Assembly (NCBI RefSeq): GCF_002499975.2
Contig: NZ_CP052766.1
Location: 3,534,001 to 3,598,000, forward strand
Direction of reading: 5' to 3'
Source of the DNA: Alteromonas pelagimontana
GTDB taxonomy: Bacteria > Pseudomonadota > Gammaproteobacteria > Enterobacterales > Alteromonadaceae
DNA length: 64,000 nucleotides
How positions within the stretch are numbered: position 1 is the stretch's first letter; every line of letters begins with the position of its first letter. Shown here in pieces: positions 28,417-39,150 of this stretch. The notes under the pieces are model-generated. The model did no database searches, was not told the origin of the DNA, and saw nothing but the letters and a program-made list of their open reading frames with translations. The translations under genes and the position numbers were made by a program.

Positions 28417-30102
28417 CTACGAGCTGTAAGTGGTCAGAGAGCCAGGTTCAATTTTTGTGCGGTTTTTTGAAGGTTGTAAGATAGTTGGGGTAGGGTGCTC
28501 CAACATGTCCGGGTAGTCGAGGTTAAAGTGCAGACCGCGACTTTCTTTTCTACTCATCGCACAGCGGACAATCAGTTCAGCAACAGTTACCAGATTACGA
28601 AGCTCTAAAAGGTTATTGCTCACCCGGAAGTGAGAATAGTATTCCTGAATTTCCTGCTCTAGCAGATTGATCCTGCGAAGTGCTCTTTCCAGTCGCTTAT
28701 TGGTGCGAACGATGCCGACATAATCCCACATAAACAGTCGTAGTTCGTGCCAATTGTGTTGAATAATAACTTCTTCATCTGAATTACTCACCTGACTTTC
28801 ATCCCAAGGCGCAATCGCCTCTTCCGCATAATCATCATTTGTCCGGGAAATAATATGCTCCGCCGCTGCCGATGCATAAACCACACATTCCAGCAACGAA
28901 TTAGAAGCCATACGATTTGCTCCGTGCAGACCAGTGTAAGCAACTTCCCCAACAGCGTAGACGTTATCCAAATCCGTTCTGGCGTCAAAATCGGTGACCA
29001 CGCCGCCGCAACTGTAATGTGCTGCCGGTACGACCGGTACGGGTTGGCGGGTAATATCGATTCCTAAGGAACGACAGCGCCGGTAAATATTCGGAAAATG
29101 CTTAACGATGAAATCAGCTGGCTTGTGGCTGATATCCAGATACATACAATCTGCGCCTAAACGTTTCATTTCGAAATCGATTGCACGGGCGACAATGTCC
29201 CGGGGCGCCAGATCTCCCCGTTCATCGAAATTGTGCATAAAGCGAGTGCCATCAGCGTGACACAGTTGAGCACCTTCGCCCCGCAGCGCTTCTGAAATCA
29301 AAAAGTTTCTCGCTAGAGGATGATAAAGGCAGGTAGGGTGAAACTGGTTGAACTCCATATTAGCCACGCGACAGCCAGCGCGCCACGCCATCGCTACCCC
29401 GTCACCGCTGGAGACATCAGGATTTGACGTATACTGGTAAACCTTACTTCCGCCGCCGGTTGCCAGCGCAATAAAATTGCTACGAATTACTTCAACATGC
29501 TCGCGCTGACGATTCCATACGTATGCACCTGTGCAACGGCCAGGGTGATTTTTCGAAGGAATTAGGTCGATGGCGTTGTAGCGCTCGAAGAAGTGAATGT
29601 TAGGATGTGCTGATACCTGATCATTCAAAGTAATTTGTAAAGCTTCACCGGTAGCATCTGCGGCATGTAAAATTCGCCGGTGGCTATGACCGCCTTCTCG
29701 GGTTAAGTGGAAACGCTCTACGCCTTGTTCGTTTTTTTCTGTATCAAATGGCACGCCATAATCAATTAACCACTTAAGTGCACCTTTGGCGTGTTCCGCA
29801 GTGAAGCGTACAGCAGCTTCATCACATAAACCTGCGCCTGCATCCAGGGTGTCATTAACATGAGCGTCGATGGAATCGAGTTCATCAAAGACAGCGGCAA
29901 TCCCGCCTTGCGCATAGCGCGTCGAACCTTCATTGCGATCGCTTTTGCTAAGAATAATGACATTGCAGTGATCAGCGAGTTTCAACGCCATGCTTAGACC
30001 AGCAGCACCGCTGCCAATAATTAGTACGTCACAACGATGTTCAATCGCTTGTGAATCTGTGGAAGATAGTGAAGAAGTCACTGTTTTCATGTATTTTAGC
30101 AT
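28417..30102 (-). CDS. nadB: L-aspartate oxidase
   Basis: A 561-residue flavoenzyme that oxidises aspartate to iminoaspartate, the first step of de novo NAD synthesis. The FAD-binding motif [18 protein letters not shown] is at residues about 28-45, and [33 protein letters not shown] and the substrate loop are present. Length is slightly above the family average. Alternative start at ATG 30090. It is divergent from rpoE, as in E. coli. NadA and NadC are not in the window. Confidence 0.97.
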   Translation of the reverse strand: MLKYMKTVTSSLSSTDSQAIEHRCDVLIIGSGAAGLSMALKLADHCNVIILSKSDRNEGSTRYAQGGIAAVFDELDSIDAHVNDTLDAGAGLCDEAAVRFTAEHAKGALKWLIDYGVPFDTEKNEQGVERFHLTREGGHSHRRILHAADATGEALQITLNDQVSAHPNIHFFERYNAIDLIPSKNHPGRCTGAYVWNRQREHVEVIRSNFIALATGGGSKVYQYTSNPDVSSGDGVAMAWRAGCRVANMEFNQFHPTCLYHPLARNFLISEALRGEGAQLCHADGTRFMHNFDERGDLAPRDIVARAIDFEMKRLGADCMYLDISHKPADFIVKHFPNIYRRCRSLGIDITRQPVPVVPAAHYSCGGVVTDFDARTDLDNVYAVGEVAYTGLHGANRMASNSLLECVVYASAAAEHIISRTNDDYAEEAIAPWDESQVSNSDEEVIIQHNWHELRLFMWDYVGIVRTNKRLERALRRINLLEQEIQEYYSHFRVSNNLLELRNLVTVAELIVRCAMSRKESRGLHFNLDYPDMLEHPTPTILQPSKNRTKIEPGSLTTYSS

Positions 30103-30207
30103 TGTCGGATTAAGCGAAGGTTCGGCAAGTCTAATTGATGCAACGAAAAACTTAAATAACGATCAAACATTCGTTTAATTTTTTTGCAATAAAAGATTCT
30201 TTTTTGC

Positions 30208-30234
30208 GAACTTTTTCAGAAGTAGAAAGTCTAC
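30208..30234 (+). promoter_or_regulatory. Sigma-E-type promoter of rpoE
   Basis: GAACTT (30208-30213), a 16-base spacer and TCTAC (30230-30234) resemble the sigma-E consensus (GGAACTT, N15-16, TCTGA/TCTAA). It lies 54 bases upstream of the rpoE start, suggesting autoregulation as in E. coli. Confidence 0.6.
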
Positions 30235-30287
30235 TCCATTGCTTGCATGAGCTATCGAGATGTAGACGTATAGGAGATATAGCTCGG

Positions 30288-30866
30288 ATGAGCGAGCAGA
30301 TAACCGATCAGCAGTTAGTTGAAAAGGTTCAGCGTGGTGATAAAAACGCGTTTAACCTGTTGGTAACCCGATATCAGCATAAAGTGATGCATCTAGTGTC
30401 TCGTTATGTGAAAAATACTGGAGATGTTGCCGACGTAACTCAGGATGCTTTTATTAAAGCGTATCGTGCATTGCCAAATTTCCGTGGTGATAGTGCGTTT
30501 TATACCTGGTTGTATCGAATTGCAGTGAACAGCGCCAAAAACTACCTCGTTGCTCAGGGTAGAAAGCCACCTGCAAATGATGTAGACGCTGAGGAAGCGG
30601 ACTACTATGAGGGCAGTGATGCGTTAAAAGAACAAAATACGCCGGAACGGAACCTCCTTTCCAGTGAGATTGAAGCCACCTTATTTCGTGTGGTAGAGAA
30701 GCTTCCCGATGATTTGCGTATGGCAATTACGTTGCGCGAAATTGAAGGGTTGAGTTATGAAGAAATAGCCAATGTTATGGACTGTCCGGTAGGAACAGTG
30801 AGATCTCGGATATTCCGGGCTCGTGAAGCAATCGACAAAGTGATACAGCCGTTGTTAGAAAATTGA
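30288..30866 (+). CDS. rpoE: ECF sigma factor RpoE (sigma-E, AlgU)
   Basis: A 192-residue extracytoplasmic-function sigma factor for the envelope stress response. Region 2 (VTQDAFIKAYRALPNFRGDSAFYTWLYRIAVN) and region 4 with the helix-turn-helix (LSYEEIANVMDCPVGTVRSRIFRARE) are typical. I use ATG 30288 (MSEQITDQQLVEKVQRGD), behind AGGAG at 30272-30276, because the family starts there; the frame extends to 30204. It heads the rpoE-rseA-rseB-rseC operon and has its own sigma-E-like promoter. Confidence 0.97.
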   Translation: MSEQITDQQLVEKVQRGDKNAFNLLVTRYQHKVMHLVSRYVKNTGDVADVTQDAFIKAYRALPNFRGDSAFYTWLYRIAVNSAKNYLVAQGRKPPANDVDAEEADYYEGSDALKEQNTPERNLLSSEIEATLFRVVEKLPDDLRMAITLREIEGLSYEEIANVMDCPVGTVRSRIFRAREAIDKVIQPLLEN

Positions 30867-30941
30867 ACTTTTTGATGATGTCGGGTACTAACTAGCTGTG
30901 TTAAGGTGTTTATTGATCATCATTGATCAGGATTAGATAAT

Positions 30942-31535
30942 ATGATGCAACAGCAAGAAAAACTGTCAGCCTTTATGGATGGCGAGACTGAAGGCACTGA
31001 TATCATCGATGCCATCAAAAACGATGCACTGCTCCAGGCGAAATGGCAACGCTATCATGTTATTCGTAGCGGTCTTCGCAAAGAAGCATCCGTCGCTCCT
31101 GAGTTGGACTTGACGGCGCAGATTGCCGCAGCCCTTGAACAGGAACCTGCAATAGTGGCGCCGAAGAAATCTCGCTGGCGATCGTTGCCCGTCATCGGCA
31201 ACGTGGTGCCGTTTGCGAAGCAATCTGGTCAGTTTGCAGTGGCAGCTTCGGTTGCAGTTGCAGTGATTCTTGGTGTACAACAGTACAATCAGCCTGCACC
31301 GACAGAGCCATTTGAATCTTTACCGGGGCGTTTAGGACCGCAGGGTGGGATGGCTCCGGTAAGTCTTGAACAAACCCGTTCTTTGCCGCGCAATGATATG
31401 GAAGTATTGCTTGAGAAGAAACGCAAGGTAAATGCGCTGATTGCAGACCATGAACAACAAGTGAGATTAAAGCAGGCAGAGGAACAAAGTGAAGCTGCCA
31501 AGCTGAATGAGGAATCAGACGAAAGTCCGAAATAA
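30942..31535 (+). CDS. rseA: Anti-sigma-E factor RseA
   Basis: A 197-residue inner-membrane protein. The cytoplasmic N-terminal domain (MMQQQEKLSAFMDGETEG) binds sigma-E; one helix (GQFAVAASVAVAVILGVQQY, about 88-107) crosses the membrane; the periplasmic part binds RseB. Envelope damage leads to RseA cleavage by DegS and RseP. It directly follows rpoE. Length is close to the E. coli protein (216). Confidence 0.95.
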   Translation: MMQQQEKLSAFMDGETEGTDIIDAIKNDALLQAKWQRYHVIRSGLRKEASVAPELDLTAQIAAALEQEPAIVAPKKSRWRSLPVIGNVVPFAKQSGQFAVAASVAVAVILGVQQYNQPAPTEPFESLPGRLGPQGGMAPVSLEQTRSLPRNDMEVLLEKKRKVNALIADHEQQVRLKQAEEQSEAAKLNEESDESPK

Positions 31536-31542
31536 ATAAGCG

Positions 31543-32700
31543 ATGAAATTAATGTGTAGTATTAGCATACCAGCCCCTTGTGGGCTGGTATGTGCATTTT
31601 TACGCCCTTACAAATTGGCTTGGGCGATAACAGGTTTATTTCCCGTAGGACTTTACGCTCAGGAAGTTACCCATCCAGATGCTATTCGGTCGAATGGCGA
31701 TCCTAATGTGGTTCAGCAACAAAGCACAGCGGCTGAGTCTACAGCCGAATTTGTGCCCGAGCGCGGTGAAGCGCAACCTGATGACGAAGTTGCAGCCACG
31801 CGTTTGTTGAGCGCATCAGATTGGTTACACCGGCTCACCGACTCGACTCGCAAGCTAAATTTTCAGATTTCTTTTGTGGTGAGTCGTTCAGGCCAGGAAA
31901 CTGAACCTTACCTTTGGCGTCATGCAATATGGGAAGATGGCACTGCCATGGAGCAGTTGAACTTACAGAACGGGCCAGGGCGGGAATTAATTCGGGTAGA
32001 CGATGTAGTCAGCGTATTTGAGCCGGATGTGCCTCCATACAGTTTGCGCTCTACCGAGATAAACGGACCGATTCCCAGCGAGCTACTGTTCCATCCTGAT
32101 ACGCTTAAAAAAGGTTACGAATTCGTTACCGTTGGCAGAGCACGGGTAACCGGGCGCCCCGCTCAGCAGATACGGATTGTCAGCCGCGATAATACCCGTT
32201 TCAGTTATCAATTGTGGCTGGATGAAAAAACGGGTATGTTGCTGAAAATGAATACGCTGGATTTACAGGGAAATCTTCTGGAGCAAATTCAGGTCACTAG
32301 CTTGTCTATTCTTGATTCACCTCACCACTATTTTGCCCGGGTTAACCAGGCTTCCTTACCCGATGTAATGGCAATTGTGCCCAAGTTACCCAGGCAGCAT
32401 AACTGGGAAGTCGAATATCTACCTGAAGGAATGACAGAAGTGAAGCGGGATATCCGTCGTCTGTCTTTGACAGGTCAGGTGGTGGAATACAAGATGTTCA
32501 GTGATGGTCTGGTTGATGTGTCTGTTTATGTTCAACCTGCTACGGATGCTGTGGGCGCCGACCTTGTACTTAGACACGACCTCAACACTTTCCTGACTTT
32601 AACTGATGGTAAAGCGCAGGTAACGGTGGTGGGTGAAATCCCTTTAAAAACAGCAAATGCCATAGCTACGTCATTACGGGTTAAGGACACAGGCAAATGA
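31543..32700 (+). CDS. rseB: Periplasmic sensor RseB (MucB)
   Basis: A 385-residue protein with the MucB/RseB fold (SDWLHRLTDSTRKLNFQISF, RATG-like strands). RseB binds RseA's periplasmic domain and mislocalised lipopolysaccharide or lipids, tuning sigma-E release. Signal peptide near the N terminus: hydrophobic LAWAITGLFPVGLYA before QEV. The annotated start leaves an unusually long n-region of about 27 residues, and a perfect 11-bp hairpin covers the first codons (31566-31592), so the true start may be downstream, for example CTG or GTA near 31586 is not good; ATG 31543 or 31552 remain the only standard options. It overlaps rseC by four bases. Confidence 0.9.
   Translation: MKLMCSISIPAPCGLVCAFLRPYKLAWAITGLFPVGLYAQEVTHPDAIRSNGDPNVVQQQSTAAESTAEFVPERGEAQPDDEVAATRLLSASDWLHRLTDSTRKLNFQISFVVSRSGQETEPYLWRHAIWEDGTAMEQLNLQNGPGRELIRVDDVVSVFEPDVPPYSLRSTEINGPIPSELLFHPDTLKKGYEFVTVGRARVTGRPAQQIRIVSRDNTRFSYQLWLDEKTGMLLKMNTLDLQGNLLEQIQVTSLSILDSPHHYFARVNQASLPDVMAIVPKLPRQHNWEVEYLPEGMTEVKRDIRRLSLTGQVVEYKMFSDGLVDVSVYVQPATDAVGADLVLRHDLNTFLTLTDGKAQVTVVGEIPLKTANAIATSLRVKDTGK
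31566..31592 (+). repeat. Strong hairpin across the 5' end of rseB
   Basis: CATACCAGCCC (31566-31576) and GGGCTGGTATG (31582-31592) form a perfect 11-bp stem with loop CTTGT, only 24 bases past the rseB start codon. A T-rich segment (CATTTTTA) follows five bases later. It could be an attenuator or stability element between rseA and rseB. Confidence 0.7.
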
Positions 32701-33194
32701 TTACTGAAACCGCGCGCGTGGTCGCCGTTGATGGCGATAAAGTTACTTTGGAAGCCGCAATTAAATCGACATGTTCAAGTTGCCAGGCGCAGGCAAATTG
32801 CGGTTCTGGTGTTATCTCTCGTGCTATGGCCCCCAAAACCCAGCAATTAACAGTGACTGCCTTGTTTCCAGTTTCTGTAGGTGACAGCGTTAAAGTGGGA
32901 ATTCCTGAAGCGGGGATTCTTGCCGCTTCAGGCTGGCTGTATCTCGTCCCTTTACTCATTTTTATTGGCTGTGCGCTGCTGCTTACCGAGCTGCTGCCTA
33001 AAATTGGCTTCAACAGCGAGTTATGGGTAGTTGCTGGCAGTATCGCAGCTACGATGGCAGGTTTTATTTGGATTTCTGGCTATCTAAAGCAATTCGATAA
33101 ACGCCGCTTTCAACCGGTGATTTTCCCCCTACAGAAGCACGTTGAAGCCAGCGTTCACACAGCCGCGAACAAAGACGACGCCGAAAGCCGCTAA
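32697..33194 (+). CDS. rseC: RseC, regulator of sigma-E and electron transport
   Basis: A 165-residue membrane protein with a cysteine cluster near the N terminus (TCSSCQAQANCGSG; C-x2-C-x5-C) and two central helices (LVPLLIFIGCALLLTELL and LWVVAGSIAATMAGFIWI). RseC has been tied to sigma-E modulation, thiamine synthesis and SoxR reduction through the Rsx/Rnf system. It overlaps rseB by four bases (ATGA) and ends the operon. Confidence 0.92.
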   Translation: MITETARVVAVDGDKVTLEAAIKSTCSSCQAQANCGSGVISRAMAPKTQQLTVTALFPVSVGDSVKVGIPEAGILAASGWLYLVPLLIFIGCALLLTELLPKIGFNSELWVVAGSIAATMAGFIWISGYLKQFDKRRFQPVIFPLQKHVEASVHTAANKDDAESR

Positions 33195-33355
33195 TCAAAC
33201 GGCGAGTCTATTCGCTTTTCCCTTCAGAAATAGGTAAAATCCGCACGCTTCGCGCGCAATCGCTTTTAATTTAAGTATCGTTGCGCTTAATCAGGCTTTG
33301 CATTAGCAAAGTGACAATACCGTTAACGTTATTCTTGCAGGTAATCTCCAGCATT

Positions 33356-35152
33356 ATGCAACATTCGCACATTCGTAATTTCAGTATCATTGCCCACATT
33401 GACCACGGAAAATCCACGTTGTCAGATCGTCTTATCCAGCACTGCGGAGGGCTTACAGAGCGTGAGATGGCCGAGCAAGTGCTGGACTCCATGGACATTG
33501 AGCGGGAGCGCGGCATCACGATAAAAGCGCAAAGTGTCACCCTTAATTACAAAGCGAAGAATGGTGAAACTTATCAGCTGAACTTTATCGATACTCCAGG
33601 CCACGTAGATTTCACTTATGAAGTCTCACGTTCACTTGCGGCTTGTGAGGGCGCATTGCTGGTAGTGGATGCGGGGCAGGGGGTAGAAGCACAAACATTG
33701 GCGAACTGTTACACCGCTATCGATATGAATATGGAAGTTGTGCCTATTCTCAATAAAATCGATTTGCCACAGGCCGAACCTGAGCGCGTTGCAGAGGAAA
33801 TCGAAGACATCGTAGGTATCGATGCTATTGACGCAGTACGTTGCTCCGCGAAAACCGGTGTAGGTATTGAGGATGTGCTTGAAGTTATTGTTAATAAAAT
33901 TCCGCCGCCAGTAGGAGATCGTGATAAACCACTGCGTGCGCTAATTGTTGATTCCTGGTTTGATAACTATCAAGGTGTAGTGTCACTGGTACGAATTGTC
34001 GAAGGTCAGTTGACCGTGAAAGACAAAATTCAGATTATGTCCAATGGTCACTCACATCAGGTCGACAAAGTTGGGGTGTTTACTCCCAAAGCTTTGGATA
34101 CCGGTGTACTACGAGCTGGTGAAGTTGGTTTCATCATTGCTGGTATAAAAGAAATTCATGGCGCACCTGTGGGCGATACCATTACCTTAGCAAAGCAACC
34201 CGCGGAAAAGGCGTTGCCGGGCTTTAAGAAAGTAAAACCGCAGGTTTATGCCGGTGTGTTTCCTGTTAGTTCCGATGATTATGAAGATTTTCGTGACGCT
34301 TTATCTAAACTTAGTCTGAATGATGCCTCATTATTTTATGAGCCAGAAAGTTCCGCTGCTTTAGGTTTTGGCTTCCGTATTGGCTTTCTGGGCATGCTGC
34401 ACATGGAAATTATCCAGGAGCGCCTTGAACGGGAGTATGATCTTGACCTTATTACCACCGCCCCGACCGTAATTTATGAAGTAAAGACAACACGGGGGGA
34501 AGTGTATACGGTGGATAATCCCTCTAAGCTGCCGGCAGTCAATGAGATTGAAGAAATCCTTGAGCCTATGGTGGAAGCGCATATTCTGGTGCCGCAGGAT
34601 TATCTTGGTAACGTCATTACGCTTTGCGTCGAAAAGCGCGGCATGCAGACCAACATGACTTACCACGGTAAGCAAGTGGCGGTAACTTATGAAATTCCTA
34701 TGGCAGAAGTAGTGCTGGATTTCTTTGACCGATTAAAATCTACCAGTCGGGGCTTTGCCTCGCTGGATTATAACTTCAAACGCTTCCAATCTTCCGACAT
34801 GGTGCGGGTAGACATATTGATTAACGGTGAGCGCGTGGATGCGCTGGCACTTATCACTCACAGAGACAATTCGCAGCAGCGTGGCCGGGATATGGTCGAC
34901 AAACTTCGTGAACTCATCCCAAGACAAATGTTTGATATTGCTATTCAGGCTGCAATCGGGAACCATGTCATAGCACGTAGTACAGTTAAACAGCTACGTA
35001 AGAATGTTATTGCCAAGTGTTATGGCGGCGATGTGAGTCGGAAGAAGAAACTGCTCCAGAAACAAAAAGAAGGGAAGAAGCGAATGAAGCAAGTAGGAAA
35101 CGTTGAGTTGCCACAAGATGCCTTCTTGGCGGTACTGAAGGTTGGTAAATAA
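33356..35152 (+). CDS. lepA: Elongation factor 4 (LepA)
   Basis: A 598-residue translational GTPase. G1 [10 protein letters not shown] at the start, G3 DTPGHVDF, and G4 NKID are present, and the C-terminal domain ends with [19 protein letters not shown], unique to LepA. It helps ribosome recovery and initiation. ATG 33356 is chosen; the frame opens earlier at 33281 without family similarity. The stop codon TAA shares one base with the ATG of lepB. Confidence 0.98.
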   Translation: MQHSHIRNFSIIAHIDHGKSTLSDRLIQHCGGLTEREMAEQVLDSMDIERERGITIKAQSVTLNYKAKNGETYQLNFIDTPGHVDFTYEVSRSLAACEGALLVVDAGQGVEAQTLANCYTAIDMNMEVVPILNKIDLPQAEPERVAEEIEDIVGIDAIDAVRCSAKTGVGIEDVLEVIVNKIPPPVGDRDKPLRALIVDSWFDNYQGVVSLVRIVEGQLTVKDKIQIMSNGHSHQVDKVGVFTPKALDTGVLRAGEVGFIIAGIKEIHGAPVGDTITLAKQPAEKALPGFKKVKPQVYAGVFPVSSDDYEDFRDALSKLSLNDASLFYEPESSAALGFGFRIGFLGMLHMEIIQERLEREYDLDLITTAPTVIYEVKTTRGEVYTVDNPSKLPAVNEIEEILEPMVEAHILVPQDYLGNVITLCVEKRGMQTNMTYHGKQVAVTYEIPMAEVVLDFFDRLKSTSRGFASLDYNFKRFQSSDMVRVDILINGERVDALALITHRDNSQQRGRDMVDKLRELIPRQMFDIAIQAAIGNHVIARSTVKQLRKNVIAKCYGGDVSRKKKLLQKQKEGKKRMKQVGNVELPQDAFLAVLKVGK

Positions 35153-36066
35153 TGGCGAACTATTTTTCTATACTGCTGGTAATTTTAACCATTGCCTCAG
35201 GTCTGATCTGGCTGATTGATGCTATCGTTTTTGCGCCCAAACGTAAGCGTAAAGCTGCGCAAAGCGACGCTCGCGCCACTGGCACTTCAGCAATGGGGTC
35301 TGAACCAGAGGTGCCTTATCTGGTTGATACCGCACAGCAGATTTTTCCCGTCATTGCTTTTGTACTGATACTGCGCTCGTTTCTGTACGAGCCTTTTCAA
35401 ATACCTTCAGGCTCCATGATGCCAACCCTGCTGGTCGGTGATTTTATTCTGGTAGAGAAGTTTGCTTACGGTCTGCGCGACCCGGTGTTTCGAAACAAGT
35501 TTGTTGAAACGGGAGAGCCTGAACGCGGTGATGTAGTAGTGTTTAAATATCCGGAAGATCCTAATATCGATTACATTAAGCGTGTGGTCGGGCTGCCGGG
35601 CGACACCGTGGTATACCAGAACAAACAAATTTTCATTAAACCTTATTGCGCTAACGAGCAAGCCAAGCAGTGTCCAGCGCTAAAACCGGTTCCGGTAGAA
35701 TTTAAAAGCCGCGGCGATTTTGTTCAGGACATGGCGCCTTTGCTGCGATATACCGAGCAATTAGGAGAGGCGAGCCATGACATATTGCGCCATCCGATGC
35801 GCGATATTCCTGCTTCTAATTACTATACTCAGCCTGGTACCCGCAGTAATGAATGGCTTGTTCCTGAAAACCACTATTTTGTGATGGGAGACAATCGTGA
35901 TAATAGCCGTGACAGCCGTTTCTGGGGATTCGTACCCGAAGAAAATCTCGTAGGTGAAGCCGTGGCTATCTGGATTAGCTTTGAGTTTGAACGGGGTGAA
36001 GACAGTCTGCTGCCCACCTGGATACCAACGGGCGTTCGCTTTAGCCGCGTGGGTAGTATTGAATAA
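35152..36066 (+). CDS. lepB: Signal peptidase I
   Basis: A 304-residue inner-membrane serine protease that cleaves signal peptides from exported proteins. Two N-terminal helices, then the catalytic serine in [20 protein letters not shown] (box B), the catalytic lysine in [11 protein letters not shown] (box D), and [14 protein letters not shown] (box E). It is sandwiched between lepA and rnc, each joined by a one-base TAATG overlap, as in E. coli. Confidence 0.98.
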   Translation: MANYFSILLVILTIASGLIWLIDAIVFAPKRKRKAAQSDARATGTSAMGSEPEVPYLVDTAQQIFPVIAFVLILRSFLYEPFQIPSGSMMPTLLVGDFILVEKFAYGLRDPVFRNKFVETGEPERGDVVVFKYPEDPNIDYIKRVVGLPGDTVVYQNKQIFIKPYCANEQAKQCPALKPVPVEFKSRGDFVQDMAPLLRYTEQLGEASHDILRHPMRDIPASNYYTQPGTRSNEWLVPENHYFVMGDNRDNSRDSRFWGFVPEENLVGEAVAIWISFEFERGEDSLLPTWIPTGVRFSRVGSIE

Positions 36067-36755
36067 TGCAGGGTATCGACACGTACGCGCATCTTACACG
36101 CGTGCTGAATTATCAGTTCTCAAATATTAGCTTGCTGGAGCAGGCGCTAACCCATCGAAGTGCCGGTAAAAACCATAACGAGCGGCTTGAGTTTCTCGGT
36201 GACGCCGTGCTGGGCATGGTAGTGGCTGATGCGCTGTTTCAGAAGTTTCCGCAGGTGCCGGAAGGCAAACTCACACGCATGCGTTCTACTCTGGTTAAGG
36301 GAGAAACGTTGGCTGAACTTGGACGAGAAGCCAAAGTGGGAGACCTGCTTAAACTCGGACAAGGAGAGTTGAAAAGCGGCGGTCATCGAAGGGGCTCCAT
36401 TCTCGCTGACGCTGTGGAAGCCATTCTTGGCGCTATTTACCTTGACGCAGGGTTAGAAACCGTAAGAGCTGTGATATTGACGCTGTGGGAGAAGCGCATT
36501 GATGCGCTGGATCCTAATGAACATCCCAAAGACAGCAAAACCCGTCTCCAGGAGTACCTGCAATCCCGACGTGAAGCGCTGCCAGTCTATGATGTGGTAA
36601 ATATATCCGGCAAAGATCATGCGCAAGTCTTTGAAATCAGTTGTATGGTTAATCAACTGGATGAGCCCATGATTGGCACCGGAAACAGTCGCCGCAAGGC
36701 AGAACAGGAAGCTGCCAGAATGGCCCTGGAGAAATTAGAAGATGCAGGAAAATGA
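36066..36755 (+). CDS. rnc: Ribonuclease III
   Basis: A 229-residue dsRNA endonuclease involved in rRNA and mRNA processing. Catalytic signature [12 protein letters not shown]; the C-terminal double-stranded RNA-binding domain spans about 155-227 ([20 protein letters not shown] and [19 protein letters not shown]). Its end overlaps era by 14 bases. Confidence 0.98.
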   Translation: MQGIDTYAHLTRVLNYQFSNISLLEQALTHRSAGKNHNERLEFLGDAVLGMVVADALFQKFPQVPEGKLTRMRSTLVKGETLAELGREAKVGDLLKLGQGELKSGGHRRGSILADAVEAILGAIYLDAGLETVRAVILTLWEKRIDALDPNEHPKDSKTRLQEYLQSRREALPVYDVVNISGKDHAQVFEISCMVNQLDEPMIGTGNSRRKAEQEAARMALEKLEDAGK

Positions 36756-37650
36756 CACCTCAACCCGTTGTGGGTTAGTCGCGATTGTTGGTCGTCCCAA
36801 TGTAGGTAAATCTACATTACTGAACCAGTTGCTCGGGCAAAAAGTAAGTATTACCTCACGCAAGCCGCAAACTACCCGCCACCGAATTTTAGGAATTGAT
36901 ACTGACGGCGATACGCAATCTATCTATGTAGATACTCCCGGTCTTCATCAGGATGAAAAACGTGCGATAAACCGCTACATGAACCGTGCAGCGTCAAGTT
37001 CATTGGCAGAAGTAGGATTAGTCCTGTTTGTGGTCGAAGGCACGCGCTGGACCGACGATGATCAAATGGTGCTAAATAAGGTCATTAATTCCGGCTTGCC
37101 TTGCTATCTTATCGTGAACAAAGTGGATAAGGTGCAGGATCGTGATGCCCTGATGAAGCACTTGCAGGTGCTCTCAAGCCAACATACCTTTGAACACATT
37201 ATTCCCATAAGCGCCAGGCAGGGAAAACAGGTGGACGCGGTGCGAGAACAGGTGCAGGCATCATTGCCTTACAGCGAGTTCTATTTTCCTGACGATTATA
37301 TCACTGACCGTTCCAGTCGATTTATGGCTGCGGAAATCATTCGCGAAAAATTAATGCGCTTTACTGGTGATGAATTACCGTATTCCACTACCGTTGAAAT
37401 TGAACAATTCAAATTAATGGAAAACGGCGTGTATCGTATTAATGGCTTGATTCTGGTGGAACGGGAAAGCCAGAAACGTATGGTAATTGGAAAAGGTGGA
37501 AAACAGCTGAAAACCATTGGTGAGCAAGCACGTAAAGATATGGAATCGTTGTTTGACAACAAAGTTTTTCTGGAGCTTTGGGTGAAGGTTAAACAAGGGT
37601 GGGCGGATGATGAGCGGGCATTACGTTCGCTTGGCTATGGTGAAGAGTAA
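36742..37650 (+). CDS. era: GTPase Era
   Basis: A 302-residue GTPase for 16S rRNA maturation and 30S assembly. G1 [10 protein letters not shown]3 DTPG, G4 NKVDK, and the C-terminal KH domain [19 protein letters not shown]. It overlaps rnc. The usual downstream genes recO and pdxJ are absent here; pdxH comes next. Confidence 0.98.
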   Translation: MQENDTSTRCGLVAIVGRPNVGKSTLLNQLLGQKVSITSRKPQTTRHRILGIDTDGDTQSIYVDTPGLHQDEKRAINRYMNRAASSSLAEVGLVLFVVEGTRWTDDDQMVLNKVINSGLPCYLIVNKVDKVQDRDALMKHLQVLSSQHTFEHIIPISARQGKQVDAVREQVQASLPYSEFYFPDDYITDRSSRFMAAEIIREKLMRFTGDELPYSTTVEIEQFKLMENGVYRINGLILVERESQKRMVIGKGGKQLKTIGEQARKDMESLFDNKVFLELWVKVKQGWADDERALRSLGYGEE

Positions 37651-37712
37651 ACGCTAACTCTGGCTTCCCATACTAAGTGAAAATCTCTGGATTCGTAAAG
37701 GCAGGAGGTGTC

Positions 37713-38351
37713 ATGGCAATTTCGGATATGCGTCGACAGTATTCAATGGGCTCTCTGACTGAAAAGCAGTTAACGCCTCATCCGTTGACACTGTTCAAAA
37801 TGTGGCTGCAAGACGCTATTGATGCAGGTATACCGGATCCTACTGCAATGACGGTAGCAACGGTTGCGGCCAATGGGCAGCCTTCCCAGCGTATCGTTTT
37901 ACTTAAAGATGTTACTGAGGAAGGCTTTGTTTTCTACACTAACCTCGGTAGCCGTAAAGCACAGGAAATTGCGGCTAACCCAAAGGTCGCGTTGCATTTC
38001 CCGTGGTTTTTTATGGAGCGTCAGGTTCGAATCTGCGGAACGGCCGAAAAACTCAGCGCGGCAGAAAACGCTCGGTACTTCTTTTCTCGTCCAAAAGATA
38101 GCCAGTTGGCTGCGTACGCTTCGAAGCAAAGCCAGCCCATTTCTACCCGCGAATTGTTAATGACCCAGTTTCATCAGCTAAAAGAAAAATTTGCCAATAA
38201 AAGTCTTCCTGTTCCTGATTTTTGGGGAGGCTTTCGTATTAAGCCGCATCAAGTAGAATTTTGGCAAGGCGGAGAAGATCGCTTGCACGATCGGTTTGAA
38301 TATAATGTCGATGATGCGGGGAACTGGCAAACTCAAAGGTTAATGCCCTAG
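37713..38351 (+). CDS. pdxH: Pyridoxine/pyridoxamine 5'-phosphate oxidase
   Basis: A 212-residue FMN enzyme that makes pyridoxal 5'-phosphate, the last step of vitamin B6 synthesis. FMN and substrate motifs: QRIVLLKDV, FYTNLGSRKAQEI, and the C-terminal FWQGGEDRLHDRFEY. ATG 37713 follows GCAGGAGG; an upstream in-frame codon at 37677 is not favoured. It occupies the position after era normally held by recO-pdxJ. Confidence 0.95.
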   Translation: MAISDMRRQYSMGSLTEKQLTPHPLTLFKMWLQDAIDAGIPDPTAMTVATVAANGQPSQRIVLLKDVTEEGFVFYTNLGSRKAQEIAANPKVALHFPWFFMERQVRICGTAEKLSAAENARYFFSRPKDSQLAAYASKQSQPISTRELLMTQFHQLKEKFANKSLPVPDFWGGFRIKPHQVEFWQGGEDRLHDRFEYNVDDAGNWQTQRLMP

Positions 38352-38367
38352 GCGAGGATTTCGAAAG

Positions 38368-39150
38368 ATGATTGACAGCCATTGCCATCTGGATCTCCCT
38401 GCTTTTAAAGATGATATTGATGATGTTATCGCCAACAGTGAAAAAGCCGGCGTTACGCGATTTCTGGTTCCGGGTACTACGCCATCGGGCTGGCAACGGC
38501 AACTTGATCTGCAGTCACGCTATCCACAGCTCGATTTGGCTTTCGGTCTGCATCCTTATTTTTTTGCAGAATTTAATGACTCCAGTGTTCAAGCTTTGGA
38601 GAAATCGCTGGATGAGCATCGCGACATTCTGGTCGCTGTCGGTGAAATTGGTCTGGATGCCACTGTTGATACCAGTGCACAGGATCAGGAATCGCTGTTT
38701 TCTGCCCAGCTAGCATTGGCAAAAAATTTCAGGTTACCTGTCATTTTACATCATCATAAAACCCATCACCGTCTAATTGGCTTATTAAAAGAAGCGGCTT
38801 TCCCCTTTAAAGGCATTATTCACGCTTTCTCCGGCAGTGAACAGGTTGCTAACGACTATATCGAGATGGGATTCTTACTTGGCATTGGCGGCACTATTAC
38901 CTATGAAAGGGCAAAAAAGACGCGCAACGCGCTGGCTAACATCCCACTAAGGCATCTTGTGCTAGAAACTGATGCGCCAGATATGCCTATGGCCGGACGC
39001 CAGGGGCTGCGCAATTCCCCGCAGTATTTGCCCCAGATAGTCGAAGTGTTAAGTGAACTTAAAGCAACAACATCAGAGGATGTAATACGTCAAACTTCAC
39101 AGAACTACTGCCGCCTGTTTAAGTTCTCACAAACAAAGAGCGATTTGTAA
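38368..39150 (+). CDS. TatD-family metal-dependent hydrolase
   Basis: A 260-residue amidohydrolase-fold protein. DSHCHLDLPAF (HxH metal motif), VGEIGLDA, PVILHHHKTHH, and LETDAPDMPM are TatD-family motifs. Family members are 3'-5' exonucleases or D-aminoacyl-tRNA deacylase-like enzymes; YjjV is the closest E. coli type by layout. The distal end overlaps the convergent Smp-like gene by 46 bases. Confidence 0.9.
   Translation: MIDSHCHLDLPAFKDDIDDVIANSEKAGVTRFLVPGTTPSGWQRQLDLQSRYPQLDLAFGLHPYFFAEFNDSSVQALEKSLDEHRDILVAVGEIGLDATVDTSAQDQESLFSAQLALAKNFRLPVILHHHKTHHRLIGLLKEAAFPFKGIIHAFSGSEQVANDYIEMGFLLGIGGTITYERAKKTRNALANIPLRHLVLETDAPDMPMAGRQGLRNSPQYLPQIVEVLSELKATTSEDVIRQTSQNYCRLFKFSQTKSDL

Noticed and set aside
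30865..30895. Second sigma-E-like box (GAACTT) between rpoE and rseA
   Set aside because: At a 16-base distance the -10 region reads ACTAA, a poor match, and the box overlaps the rpoE stop codon.
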